A stretch of DNA of 64,000 nt from an uncultured Bacteroidia bacterium (GTDB lineage Bacteria; Bacteroidota; Bacteroidia; Bacteroidales; UBA932). Positions 28,641 through 36,912 of the stretch are shown here, one piece after another. The notes beneath the pieces are model-generated. The model made no database searches. It saw only the letters and a list, made by a program, of their open reading frames with translations, and had not been told where the DNA came from. The DNA lies in the NCBI GenBank assembly GCA_902768985.1, contig CACXNA010000017.1:1-64000 (forward strand), read 5' to 3'. The translations under genes and the position numbers were made by a program. Numbering within the stretch: position 1 is the stretch's first letter; every line of letters begins with the position of its first letter.

Positions 28641-29758
28641 ATTTTCAAGCTCATGATCGTGATGTCGTCGCTCTGCGGATGGCTGCCGGTGAAGCCCTTC
28701 ACCGACTGGTAGATGTGCTCCACGACGGTCTTCTCATCCCCGTCGGCCGCGCTCTGCTGCACGGCCCCCAGGAGCCGCTCCTCGCCGAAGAGGGCGAAGT
28801 CGTTGTTCTCGGCTTCCGTGACGCCGTCGGTGTAGGCCACCAGGCGCGTGCCCGGCTCGAGCTCGATGGATTCGGATTCGTAGGGGAAGTTCTCCATCAG
28901 GCCGGCGGCCAGGTTGCTCTTGACCTGGAGGAAGCGCGGCGCCTCGCCGGGCGCCAGGATGACGGGCGGGTTGTGGCCTGCGTTGCAGTAGTCCATGTGC
29001 CCAGTTTTCACGTTGATACGACCGATGAAGAGCGTGACGAACATGTCGTTGCTATTGGAGTCGGCCACGCTGTTGTTCAGGCGGCTCACCGACTCGCTGA
29101 GCGGGAGGTCCAGGGTCGCCACGAAGTGGAGCATGGCGCGGGTGATGGACATCACCAGCGAGGCCGGGACGCCCTTGCCACTCACGTCGCCGACGGCGAA
29201 ATGGAGCACGTCTCCCTTCTGGATGAAGTCGTAGAGGTCGCCGCCCACCTCCTTGGCAGGCCGGAGCAGCGCATGGAGCTGGGGCGGGAAGTCCGTGCTC
29301 AGCATGCCCATCTGGATGGTGCGCGCCACGTTCAGCTCCGACTCCATGCGCTCGTTGTCGCTCTTGGTGGTCTTCATCTGCACGATGTAGTCCGTGACGG
29401 AGTTCTGCAGGTAGACGAAACTGTCCCGCAGGCGCCGCATCTCATCCTTGCTGGAGATCTCCGGCAGCTTGGCCTTGAAGTTGCCCATGCCCATATTCAT
29501 GGCCGACACGGATAGCTCCGTGATCGGGCGCGTCATCCGGCGGATCTCCTTCCGGCACACGAAAAACACGATCACCAGGCCCAGGATGCCCGCGATCAGC
29601 AGGCTCAGGACCAGCAGCAGCGGGGCCTGGCGGGCACTCTCGTGGGCAATCACATACTGGGTGGCGATCCCAATGACCACAAAGGAGGCTAGGAAGATCA
29701 CCGAAACGATGCCGATGATTCTCCAGCTCAGCCTGCTTGAAAAGGATCTGTTATTCAT
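28637..29758 (-). CDS. RsbU/SpoIIE-type PP2C phosphatase with HAMP
   Basis: A 373-residue membrane signalling phosphatase. Two membrane segments (about 10-32 and 42-66) are followed by a HAMP domain (about 67-120), a short coiled coil, and a SpoIIE/PP2C domain (about 150-373) with GGDLYDF, VGDVSGKG and SDDITIM metal-binding motifs. Such proteins dephosphorylate STAS anti-sigma antagonists. No STAS or HATPase gene is in the window, so the partner is elsewhere or the target differs. It heads a six-gene minus-strand run. Confidence 0.88.
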   Translation of the reverse strand: MNNRSFSSRLSWRIIGIVSVIFLASFVVIGIATQYVIAHESARQAPLLLVLSLLIAGILGLVIVFFVCRKEIRRMTRPITELSVSAMNMGMGNFKAKLPEISSKDEMRRLRDSFVYLQNSVTDYIVQMKTTKSDNERMESELNVARTIQMGMLSTDFPPQLHALLRPAKEVGGDLYDFIQKGDVLHFAVGDVSGKGVPASLVMSITRAMLHFVATLDLPLSESVSRLNNSVADSNSNDMFVTLFIGRINVKTGHMDYCNAGHNPPVILAPGEAPRFLQVKSNLAAGLMENFPYESESIELEPGTRLVAYTDGVTEAENNDFALFGEERLLGAVQQSAADGDEKTVVEHIYQSVKGFTGSHPQSDDITIMSLKI

Positions 29759-29772
29759 TCTTCTCTATCCTT

Positions 29773-30354
29773 TTAGAGATAGAATCTGCAGGAGACATTG
29801 CCGGAGTTCAGCGTGAACGAGAAAGTATCGGACTTGTCTACGATCTGGTTGGAGGAATCTTTGTACTTGTAATTCTCGTAGTAAAACTCGCCGATCGTGA
29901 CGCCGATGGCAAAGCGGGGATTCACCTTGAATTCAAAATAGAGCGGAGCGAAATAAAGGTAGTATCCATTGTACTTGCCATTGACGAGCACGGTGGAAGT
30001 ATATTTCTGCTTGAAAGAACCCAACTCATAACCGCCACCGATTTCCGGAGTGTAGTAGAAATTGTCCGTCAGCTTGACGTAGTACGCAATGTTGGGGTTG
30101 AAATAGACGCCGAACGTGTTTTGTTTCAGGTTGTCGGCGACGGTCGTGGAGGTGAAGGGCACGCCCACGGCGAACGACAGACGGAAATTGTCCGCAACGA
30201 AATAATTAAACTCGCCCGCGGCCTGCACCGCGGTATACGGGGCATTCGAGAAAGCGCCTCCGGCGTAAACACTGATGGCTTTGTCGCCACGCTGCTGAGC
30301 AGAAAGGCTCACGCATGCGGTGAGCGCCAGAAGAATGCAAAAAAGGCGTTTCAT
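29773..30354 (-). CDS. Outer-membrane beta-barrel protein, 8-strand type
   Basis: A 193-residue exported protein: a signal peptide ends at SLSAQ, then alternating hydrophobic strands finish in the aromatic C-terminus CRFYL, as expected for BAM-assembled barrels. ATG 30354 (MKRLF) is preferred to 30360. No functional family is recognised. It lies 14 bases upstream of the RsbU-type gene in the same direction, possibly part of its transcript. Confidence 0.7.
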   Translation of the reverse strand: MKRLFCILLALTACVSLSAQQRGDKAISVYAGGAFSNAPYTAVQAAGEFNYFVADNFRLSFAVGVPFTSTTVADNLKQNTFGVYFNPNIAYYVKLTDNFYYTPEIGGGYELGSFKQKYTSTVLVNGKYNGYYLYFAPLYFEFKVNPRFAIGVTIGEFYYENYKYKDSSNQIVDKSDTFSFTLNSGNVSCRFYL

Positions 30355-30404
30355 ATGCATTAATAATTAAATGGTTAACACTTTAAAGTTAGTATAAAAA
30401 TTGA

Positions 30405-31769
30405 TTAAACGACTTTATCTCTCCATTTTTTTCTGTGGATGTACACCACGCACTGGATCCAGATGCACAGCGCATAGACGCCGTCGGCCGTCCAGCACAC
30501 GGCCACGTTGGATTTCAGGATGCCGATGATGACGGTGCAGTAAACGGCATAGATGCACAGGGCCACGGCATCGATGCGCAGGCAGACGCGCGTATTTCCG
30601 GTTCCCGCCACGGACTGCAGGTAAACATTCCACGGCAAGGTAAGCAGGGAGGCCGCACACATCACCCGCAGCGTCGGGACGGAACCCTGGATCAGCGAAG
30701 GGATATCGGTAAACAGGCTGATAATCCAGTGCGGGAAAATGGCGAAGACAGCCAGCAGCGGCACCATCGTCACGGCGCAGAGCACCAGCACCCGCCGGAT
30801 CACCGGCATCACGCCTTCGGGATGGCCCTCGCCGATGATGTTGCTCACCAGCGTCGCCGCCGTGGAGGCGAAGGCCGCCGAGAAGACGAACGGCACTTCG
30901 GAGATGCTCCGCACGATGTTGGCGATGGCCAGATCCTCCTCGCCCAGATGCTCGATGAAGAGGAAGAATAGCAGCCACACGGAGACATTCAGGACATACT
31001 CCAGCATGACCCAGGAGGCGGTGGAGAAGATCTGCCTGAGCTCCCTCCACACGGGCCCGACCAGCTTCTGCAGGCCATATTTCCTGTCGGCCGTGAAGAA
31101 AGTCCAGACGACGAAGAAAAGGAAGGAGATGCCTTCCGCGATCGTCGAAGCCAGGGCGGCGCCCTTGATGCCCATCGCCGGTGCGCCCAGCTTGCCGAAG
31201 ATGAGCACCCAGTCCAGGAAGATATTGCTCGCCACGAGCACGAGGGAATTCCAGGTGAGGCTCTTCGTCTCCCGCGTCCCCACGTAGAATGCACGGAACA
31301 ACGCCGTCATGAAGGCGAAGAGCAGTCCCGGGATTCTCCAGTTCACATAGACCACGGACGCCCTGAAGATGTTCTCCGACTGCAGCAGCCCCCGGAGCAA
31401 AGGCGGGGACAGCAGGTACGAAAGGAGCATGGTCACCAGCGCCAGCCCCGCCAGGAACCAGACGCCCTGCCAGAACACGCGCCCGATGGCGCCGAAGTCC
31501 GTCCCGCGCTCGCAGGCCTCCCCGTTGCGCCGGCCGATGATGATCTGGACCCCGATGGAGAAGCCGAAACCAAGCATGTACAGAATCGTAAAATAGACGC
31601 CGGCAATGGCCGATGCGCCCAGCTCAATCTCGCCGACGCGGCCCAGGAAGGCCGTGTCGGTCATGCCCAGCAGCTCCTCCATGACAAGGGCTACCAGAAT
31701 GGGGAACGTTATCCTCCAAATGGATTTGAAGGAATAACTCTCCGGGAGCATATATACCGATTCTGTCAT
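30405..31769 (-). CDS. MATE family efflux transporter
   Basis: A 454-residue, about 12-segment inner-membrane exporter of the MATE (NorM/DinF) family. The two-fold repeat is visible: LGMTDTAFLGRVGEIELGASAIAG in the first half, and the second half begins near residue 235. The family usually drives export of cations or drugs with Na+ or H+; substrate unknown. It lies between two beta-barrel genes with short gaps. Confidence 0.9.
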   Translation of the reverse strand: MTESVYMLPESYSFKSIWRITFPILVALVMEELLGMTDTAFLGRVGEIELGASAIAGVYFTILYMLGFGFSIGVQIIIGRRNGEACERGTDFGAIGRVFWQGVWFLAGLALVTMLLSYLLSPPLLRGLLQSENIFRASVVYVNWRIPGLLFAFMTALFRAFYVGTRETKSLTWNSLVLVASNIFLDWVLIFGKLGAPAMGIKGAALASTIAEGISFLFFVVWTFFTADRKYGLQKLVGPVWRELRQIFSTASWVMLEYVLNVSVWLLFFLFIEHLGEEDLAIANIVRSISEVPFVFSAAFASTAATLVSNIIGEGHPEGVMPVIRRVLVLCAVTMVPLLAVFAIFPHWIISLFTDIPSLIQGSVPTLRVMCAASLLTLPWNVYLQSVAGTGNTRVCLRIDAVALCIYAVYCTVIIGILKSNVAVCWTADGVYALCIWIQCVVYIHRKKWRDKVV

Positions 31770-31788
31770 GAACTATTCTATCAGTCCG

Positions 31789-32355
31789 TTAGAATAGATA
31801 ACCGATTGCGAGCGTCAGCTCGTTGCTCTTTTCCGTTACGCCGGCTTCCTTGCTGCAATTCAACAGACCGAATTTGTAGCCGATCTTCACGCGGAATGAT
31901 TCCTGGATGTCGCACCAGATACCGCCACCGAGGGACATGTCAAATCGCCTGGACTCCTTATCGTAGTAGTCGTGATGCGGATTCGTGGAGATATCCTTGC
32001 TGAAGAGACCGTAATAGAAAGTCGGACCGACGAAGAGCGAAAGACGGGTATCCCTTCTGTCAGAGAGGCAGAGGTTGAAGTCGATGGGAGCGAAAAGATC
32101 GCACTCTCTGTACTTGACACCGTATTTGTTGGTAAAGAAAAAGTTGACGCCCAGACCCGGCGCAACGGAGAGGGAGCCGACTAACGGGATGTTATAATCC
32201 ACCACCGCCGCAGCGCCGTTGTAATACTGTGTCGCGCGCACGCCTTCCATCTCGGTCATCATCGAATTCATCTGATAACCCACCTGTACGCTGAACTGCG
32301 CATAAGCCATCGCTGAAATCATCAGCGCAACGGCCAGTAAAAATACTTTTTTCAT
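31789..32355 (-). CDS. Outer-membrane beta-barrel protein (porin-like)
   Basis: A 188-residue exported protein: the signal peptide ends AMAYAQ, about eight amphipathic strands follow, and the C-terminal aromatic residue is in IGYLF. It matches the general outer-membrane beta-barrel family common in Bacteroidales. It may be co-transcribed with the MATE gene 19 bases downstream. Function unknown. Confidence 0.72.
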   Translation of the reverse strand: MKKVFLLAVALMISAMAYAQFSVQVGYQMNSMMTEMEGVRATQYYNGAAAVVDYNIPLVGSLSVAPGLGVNFFFTNKYGVKYRECDLFAPIDFNLCLSDRRDTRLSLFVGPTFYYGLFSKDISTNPHHDYYDKESRRFDMSLGGGIWCDIQESFRVKIGYKFGLLNCSKEAGVTEKSNELTLAIGYLF

Positions 32356-32406
32356 GACTGCTGTGTTATTAATTGGTTAGTTATTCCAAAAACTTGTTCT
32401 TTTCAT

Positions 32407-32445
32407 ATCAGATTCCTAAACTGCGGCGTATAATATAGAGCATTA
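32407..32445 (-). pseudogene. Possible relic of the 56-residue ORF family
   Basis: On the minus strand a 12-codon tail reads IMLYIIRRSLGI then stop. It resembles the C-terminus of the 56-residue frame at 36703-36873 (MILNLIRRNLG) in peptide and DNA (about 26 of 35 bases by my count). It is too short to be sure. Confidence 0.25.
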
Positions 32446-32474
32446 TGCAAAGGTCCCTCTTGGGCATATTACAA

Positions 32475-33554
32475 CTACGGCTTATACACAAACGGACTCT
32501 CGCTCACGGGGCCCACCTTGCCGCCAACGGTGACGGTACCGATGCGGGTATAATCCGCACCTCCGCCGATGCTGTGAGGGGCGTTGTCCGACACTTTCTT
32601 TACCGTCACTTGCGTAACGCCGTTTGTAACGGTAATGCTGCCCGCACTTCCTCTCGCCCCGGTACCGATTCCGGCGGCATCGCATTCGCCTTCAGCCGTG
32701 ACCGTTCCCCCGCTGATAAGGATGTCTCCGCACGTGGCATTTCCCTCGCCCGAACCGATGCCGGAAGCGGAAAGAATGCTATTGCCGGAAGCCATGACCG
32801 TGCCGCCACTGATGGTGATATTGCCGCAGACGGAAGGCGTGTCCGTGTCTTCATCTTCATCTATATCGGTGCCGGAACCGCCGCCGATGCCGGCTGCGAA
32901 TTCCCCTCCGCAAGACGTTACAGAACCTCCGCTGATGGAGATATTCCCGCATTTTGCATGATAACCGCTCCCGATACCGGCTGCAGAAGGCCCTCCAAGG
33001 GCTGTTACCATACCGCCGCTGATGGTGATGTCGCCACAACTCATCCCCTTCCCGGTTCCTATGCCAGCGGAATACTCACCCCCGGTAGCCCGGATAGTAC
33101 CGCCCTGAATAACAATATTGCCACCGTTCTTGCCGTATTCGTCCTCGCTGCCTATACCCGGGGCATATCCGTTGCTGGAGACATCCAGTTTCCCAGCCCC
33201 CGTAATGGTAAGCGTCTTGCCTTCAGGGACAAAGATCCCAGGGAATGAGGAATCGAATCCCCTCACGATATTGTTTCCCACCAGCACAAGGGTGGCGTCT
33301 CCAAGCGCCGTGATGCCGGCCCATTTATACTCCCGGTCATTCACACCGTAGATGACGGCATTCTTCAGCGTCACGGTGGCACCGTCGGCGATGGTAATCT
33401 TGTAGTTCCCGTCCATGATACCCGTAAGCGTTTCGCCGTCCCGGGCCTCATAGTCGGTCATCAGACTGGCCAGGTTGAGCGTCTTTACCTCTCCCGTTTT
33501 GGTACAGGACAGAGCCAGGAGCATCATGCTCAGAATAATCAGTACTTTTTTCAT
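32475..33554 (-). CDS. Repeat lipoprotein, predicted beta-solenoid
   Basis: A 359-residue lipoprotein (signal MKKVLIILSMMLLALSC). After a strand-rich N-terminal part (about 25-115), five to six imperfect repeats of 28-38 residues follow, each with I-I-GG-V/I-A-GG--AAGIG-G----CG, as in right-handed beta-helix proteins. A DEDEDTDT insertion sits in one turn. Such proteins in Bacteroidales are probably cell-surface carbohydrate-binding or adhesive; the role is inferred. An in-frame ATG at 33566 is an alternative start. Confidence 0.72.
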   Translation of the reverse strand: MKKVLIILSMMLLALSCTKTGEVKTLNLASLMTDYEARDGETLTGIMDGNYKITIADGATVTLKNAVIYGVNDREYKWAGITALGDATLVLVGNNIVRGFDSSFPGIFVPEGKTLTITGAGKLDVSSNGYAPGIGSEDEYGKNGGNIVIQGGTIRATGGEYSAGIGTGKGMSCGDITISGGMVTALGGPSAAGIGSGYHAKCGNISISGGSVTSCGGEFAAGIGGGSGTDIDEDEDTDTPSVCGNITISGGTVMASGNSILSASGIGSGEGNATCGDILISGGTVTAEGECDAAGIGTGARGSAGSITVTNGVTQVTVKKVSDNAPHSIGGGADYTRIGTVTVGGKVGPVSESPFVYKP

Positions 33555-33567
33555 AAGGGACTTCATT

Positions 33568-35026
33568 CTAGGACCGCGCTGCGATGATGTCTAAAAGGTA
33601 ATGAGGGGTAAAGAAATGGTCCATAAACTGGTAATACCCCAGCAAGGGAAGCACGGCCTTGTACTGCTCGGAGAGCAGACCCTTTTTGATACGGAGGTCA
33701 CCGGGGCCGGCGATGTCCAGGACATTCTGGTCCTGAGCCGTGTACGCCTTCCATTCCACCTTGTCTGTGGACGGGTTGCCGTAGCGCGCGAAATTGGTCC
33801 ACATCTGCATGACGGCCGTGAAGATCTCATCCGAGTTGTTGGTGCCGTTAAAGGAGCTGTTCGTTCCGAAGCCGCGCATATTGAACACGAACATGAGTTC
33901 CACGGAATGGGCCGCACCAATCTCCGGATTGCTGCCCGGATACGACCAGTAGTAGCAGAACGTCTTGTTGAACGCGCTCTGCACGTCGAGCTGCAGGAGC
34001 ATGGGAACCCGGAACATGATCTCATTGATGAACTCCGTCTCGACAAGTCCCGGCTCCTGGGTCCTGCAGACCCGCCGGAATTCCTCGTAATACTTCTTGT
34101 CCTCTTCCTTCAGGTAGGGGACGGCATCGCCTGCGGCGCGCTGGGCGTATAGCTTTTGCTCTTCAATGCTCAGCATCGGACCCTCACCCATGAAAAGCCT
34201 CATCTCGTCGGCCGTGCTGCCGGCCATGATGGATATGTGCTTCGCATAGCCCTTCTTGTACATCTCGATGGGGGCCTCAGGAAGTACCTCCGTACCGTAG
34301 TAAGGGCAAGATGTAAACTTACCCACGGCATTGACATACGCCTCCTGGAGCTTCTCTTCGGTAAGGGCCATAATCTCGTCCATGGTCTTGCAGCCGGTGT
34401 ACTCGAGCAGCGCCTTGGTTTTGCCCTGCGCAGCTTCGCAGCCCACCGGGAAGGCCAGGGTGGTGGAGCCGCTTTGGGCGATGACCTTCTGGAAATACCG
34501 GTTGGCCTCCTTCATGACCGGCAGGATGGAGACGGAGCCGCCGCCGGCGCTTTGCCCGAAGATGGTCACGTTGTCGGGGTCGCCGCCGAAAGCGGCGATG
34601 TTCCTGCGAACCCGAGCCGACAACGTACGCCCCGCCGTGAATCCAGACCATTACCGGTTTTTTCGCCGTCTTGTCGTCGGCATTCAGCCATATGTTCAGG
34701 TATAGGCAGTCCTCGGACATCAGCTTCTGAACGCAATCCGGGTAGCCGAGGGAGCCGAAAGCACCCTTTCCGTAGTACTTAGCCTCGAAGACACGGTCGC
34801 ATGCGTCCACATACTCCGGCGCCTTGAAGCGGCGCCCGCCCACGGGCGCCTTCGCGTAAGGGATGCCCAGCCAGGATGCAACCCCGTATTCCTCGGTTCC
34901 GACGAAGATGCCGTTCACGCACTTCACGGCATGGGCCTCGTCGAAACTTCCCTTTATCTCACTGTTCAAGCAATCGTACTGCTCAAATCGGATTAAGTCT
35001 TTGAATTCCCTTTTCATATCAGTCAT
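33568..35026 (-). pseudogene. Carboxylesterase type B, frameshifted with internal deletion
   Basis: Two frames together make a carboxylesterase related to the intact gene at 36913-38463. The N-terminal part (35026 to about 34615) ends at VWIHGGAYVVGSG; the C-terminal part continues in another frame at NIAAFGGDPDNVTIFGQSAG. Compared with the intact paralogue, about 60-65 residues between these points are missing and the deletion is not a multiple of three. The deleted part includes the segment before the nucleophile elbow, so a functional enzyme cannot be made. The Ser elbow GQSAG remains in the downstream piece. An assembly error is possible but the junction looks clean. Confidence 0.8.
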
Positions 35027-35052
35027 TGTTTTAGGATTTCATGAGATAATTA

Positions 35053-36690
35053 TTAATTATAAATCAAGCATCGTCCGGTCATTTCCACGGGTTGTTCCAG
35101 GCCCATAATGCGGAGGATGGAAGGGGCCACGTCGGCCAGAACGCCGTCCTGCACCGTTGCGTTCCCGTTCTCCGTAACATATATGAAAGGAACCGGGTTC
35201 GTGGAATGGGCCGTATTGGGCGATCCATCAGCATTGAGGGCGTGGTCGGCATTCCCGTGGTCGGCCGTAATAATGGTTTCATAGCCCATAGCCCTGGCGG
35301 TTTCCACCACTTCATTCAGGCAGTCATCAATCACCTTCACGGCCGTCTCAATCGCGGGGTATACGCCCGTGTGGCCCACCATATCGGCATTGGCGAAATT
35401 CACCACAATCCAATCATATTTGTTTGTCTTGAGCGCCTCTACCAGTTTGTCCTTCACCTCGTAGGCAGACATTTCGGGCTTGAGGTCATAGGTAGCCACC
35501 GCGGGAGAAGTCACAAGGATACGTTCCTCCCCTTCAAACGGTTCTTCACGGCCTCCATTGATGAAGGAGGTCACGTGGGCGTATTTCTCGGTCTCGGCAA
35601 TATGCAGCTGCTTCAAACCCTTGCCGGCGATGTATTCGCCGAGGGTATTATCCAAGTTCTCCTTGGGGAAAAGGACGTGAACGCCCGTGAAGGAATCGTC
35701 ATACGGCGTCATGCAGTAGTATTGGAGATTGGGGATGGTTGTCATGCCCTGCTCCGGCATGTCCTGCTGCGTAAGCGCAACGGTGAGTTCTTTGGCGCGG
35801 TCGCTGCGGAAGTTGAAGAAGATGACTACGTCACCCTCCTTGATGCGGCCGTCAATGCTACTGTTGACCAGCGGCTCCATAAACTCGTCGGTGTTCTTGT
35901 GCTCCTCGGTGTGGCTGTCGTAGCACGACTGCACACCCGCCACTATGTCATCCAGCTCGCGGCCCTTGCCATTTACGATGAGGTCGTAGGCCAGTTTGAT
36001 TCGGTCCCAATGCTGGTCACGGTCCATAGCATAATACCGGCCGATGACGGTGGCCACCACGCCGGTGCCAGCTGTCTGCATATGCTGCTGCAGGTCGATG
36101 ATAAAGCCCTTGCCGGCCATAGGGTCGGTGTCGCGGCCGTCCATGAAGCAGTGGACGTAGCAGTTGGAGATGCCATACAGGGCGGCGATATCGATGAGCT
36201 TCTTGAGGTGGTCAAGCGAAGAGTGAACGCCGCCGGTGGACGTGAGGCCCATCAGGTGCAGGCTCTTGCCGCTGGACTTGGCATAACTGTACGCCGCTTT
36301 GATTCCTGCGTTCTCCAGGATGGAATTGTCGTCGCAGGCGCGGTTGATCTTCACCAGGTCCTGATATACCACGCGCCCGGCGCCGATGTTCAGATGGCCC
36401 GTCTCCGAGTTGCCCATCTGTCCGTCAGGAAGCCCCACGTACTCGCCCGAAGCCTGCAGTTGGGAATGAGGAGAGCTGGCGGCCAGGTAGTCCATATACG
36501 GGGTGGTCGTCTGTGAAATCACGTCGTCTTTGCCCTTGTCGCCAATTCCCCACCCGTCCAGAATGATCAACAGCACTTTCTTGCCGACGTCTCCGGGCTC
36601 ACCCCCGTTGCTCCTTGTGCACGCAGAAAACGCACCCACGCTGCAAACGAGGGCGGCGGCGAGAACTCCACAAACGATTAGTTTCTTCAC
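35053..36690 (-). CDS. gpmI: Cofactor-independent phosphoglycerate mutase with lipoprotein signal
   Basis: A 545-residue iPGM, normally a cytosolic glycolytic enzyme (3-phosphoglycerate to 2-phosphoglycerate). Here it begins with [10 protein letters not shown] and a hydrophobic stretch ending in FSAC (Cys24), a lipobox, then the Ser/Gly-rich linker [10 protein letters not shown], and only then the usual [12 protein letters not shown] start. Catalytic features are all present: Asp45 in DGWG, Ser95 in [30 protein letters not shown] and TADHGNAD. The start codon is GTG at 36690, with no ATG alternative near. It would be exported and lipid-anchored, a very unusual location. It sits between esterase genes in the accessory block. 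Confidence 0.88.
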   Translation of the reverse strand: MKKLIVCGVLAAALVCSVGAFSACTRSNGGEPGDVGKKVLLIILDGWGIGDKGKDDVISQTTTPYMDYLAASSPHSQLQASGEYVGLPDGQMGNSETGHLNIGAGRVVYQDLVKINRACDDNSILENAGIKAAYSYAKSSGKSLHLMGLTSTGGVHSSLDHLKKLIDIAALYGISNCYVHCFMDGRDTDPMAGKGFIIDLQQHMQTAGTGVVATVIGRYYAMDRDQHWDRIKLAYDLIVNGKGRELDDIVAGVQSCYDSHTEEHKNTDEFMEPLVNSSIDGRIKEGDVVIFFNFRSDRAKELTVALTQQDMPEQGMTTIPNLQYYCMTPYDDSFTGVHVLFPKENLDNTLGEYIAGKGLKQLHIAETEKYAHVTSFINGGREEPFEGEERILVTSPAVATYDLKPEMSAYEVKDKLVEALKTNKYDWIVVNFANADMVGHTGVYPAIETAVKVIDDCLNEVVETARAMGYETIITADHGNADHALNADGSPNTAHSTNPVPFIYVTENGNATVQDGVLADVAPSILRIMGLEQPVEMTGRCLIYN

Positions 36691-36702
36691 GTTCTAAACT
36701 TT

Positions 36703-36873
36703 TTATTCCGGAACCATTCCTAAATTACGGCGTATCAGGTTGAGAATCATATCCGAAGGAGCGCCGGAGCCATTGCGGATTTTGCTGACGTAACCCTCTT
36801 TATCGCCCACGGTGACGGTCAGGATGAGTTTATGATTTACGGCCGCAAAGAGATAGGAAAGGGTCATCGTCAT
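36703..36873 (-). CDS. Small ORF, 56 residues, unknown
   Basis: An ATG-started frame of 56 codons fills the gap between the carboxylesterase and gpmI genes (39 bases after one, 12 before the other). The product begins MTMTLSYLFAAVNHKLI and ends MILNLIRRNLGMVPE. It is in the same frame as the carboxylesterase stop codon, so it could also be a 3' extension exposed by readthrough or the tail of a decayed gene. A similar C-terminal tail occurs at 32407-32445. I do not recognise it. Confidence 0.4.
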   Translation of the reverse strand: MTMTLSYLFAAVNHKLILTVTVGDKEGYVSKIRNGSGAPSDMILNLIRRNLGMVPE

Positions 36874-36912
36874 TCTGACAGTTGTTCTTTTATAAAGTAA
36901 GCTCTGTTCTTG

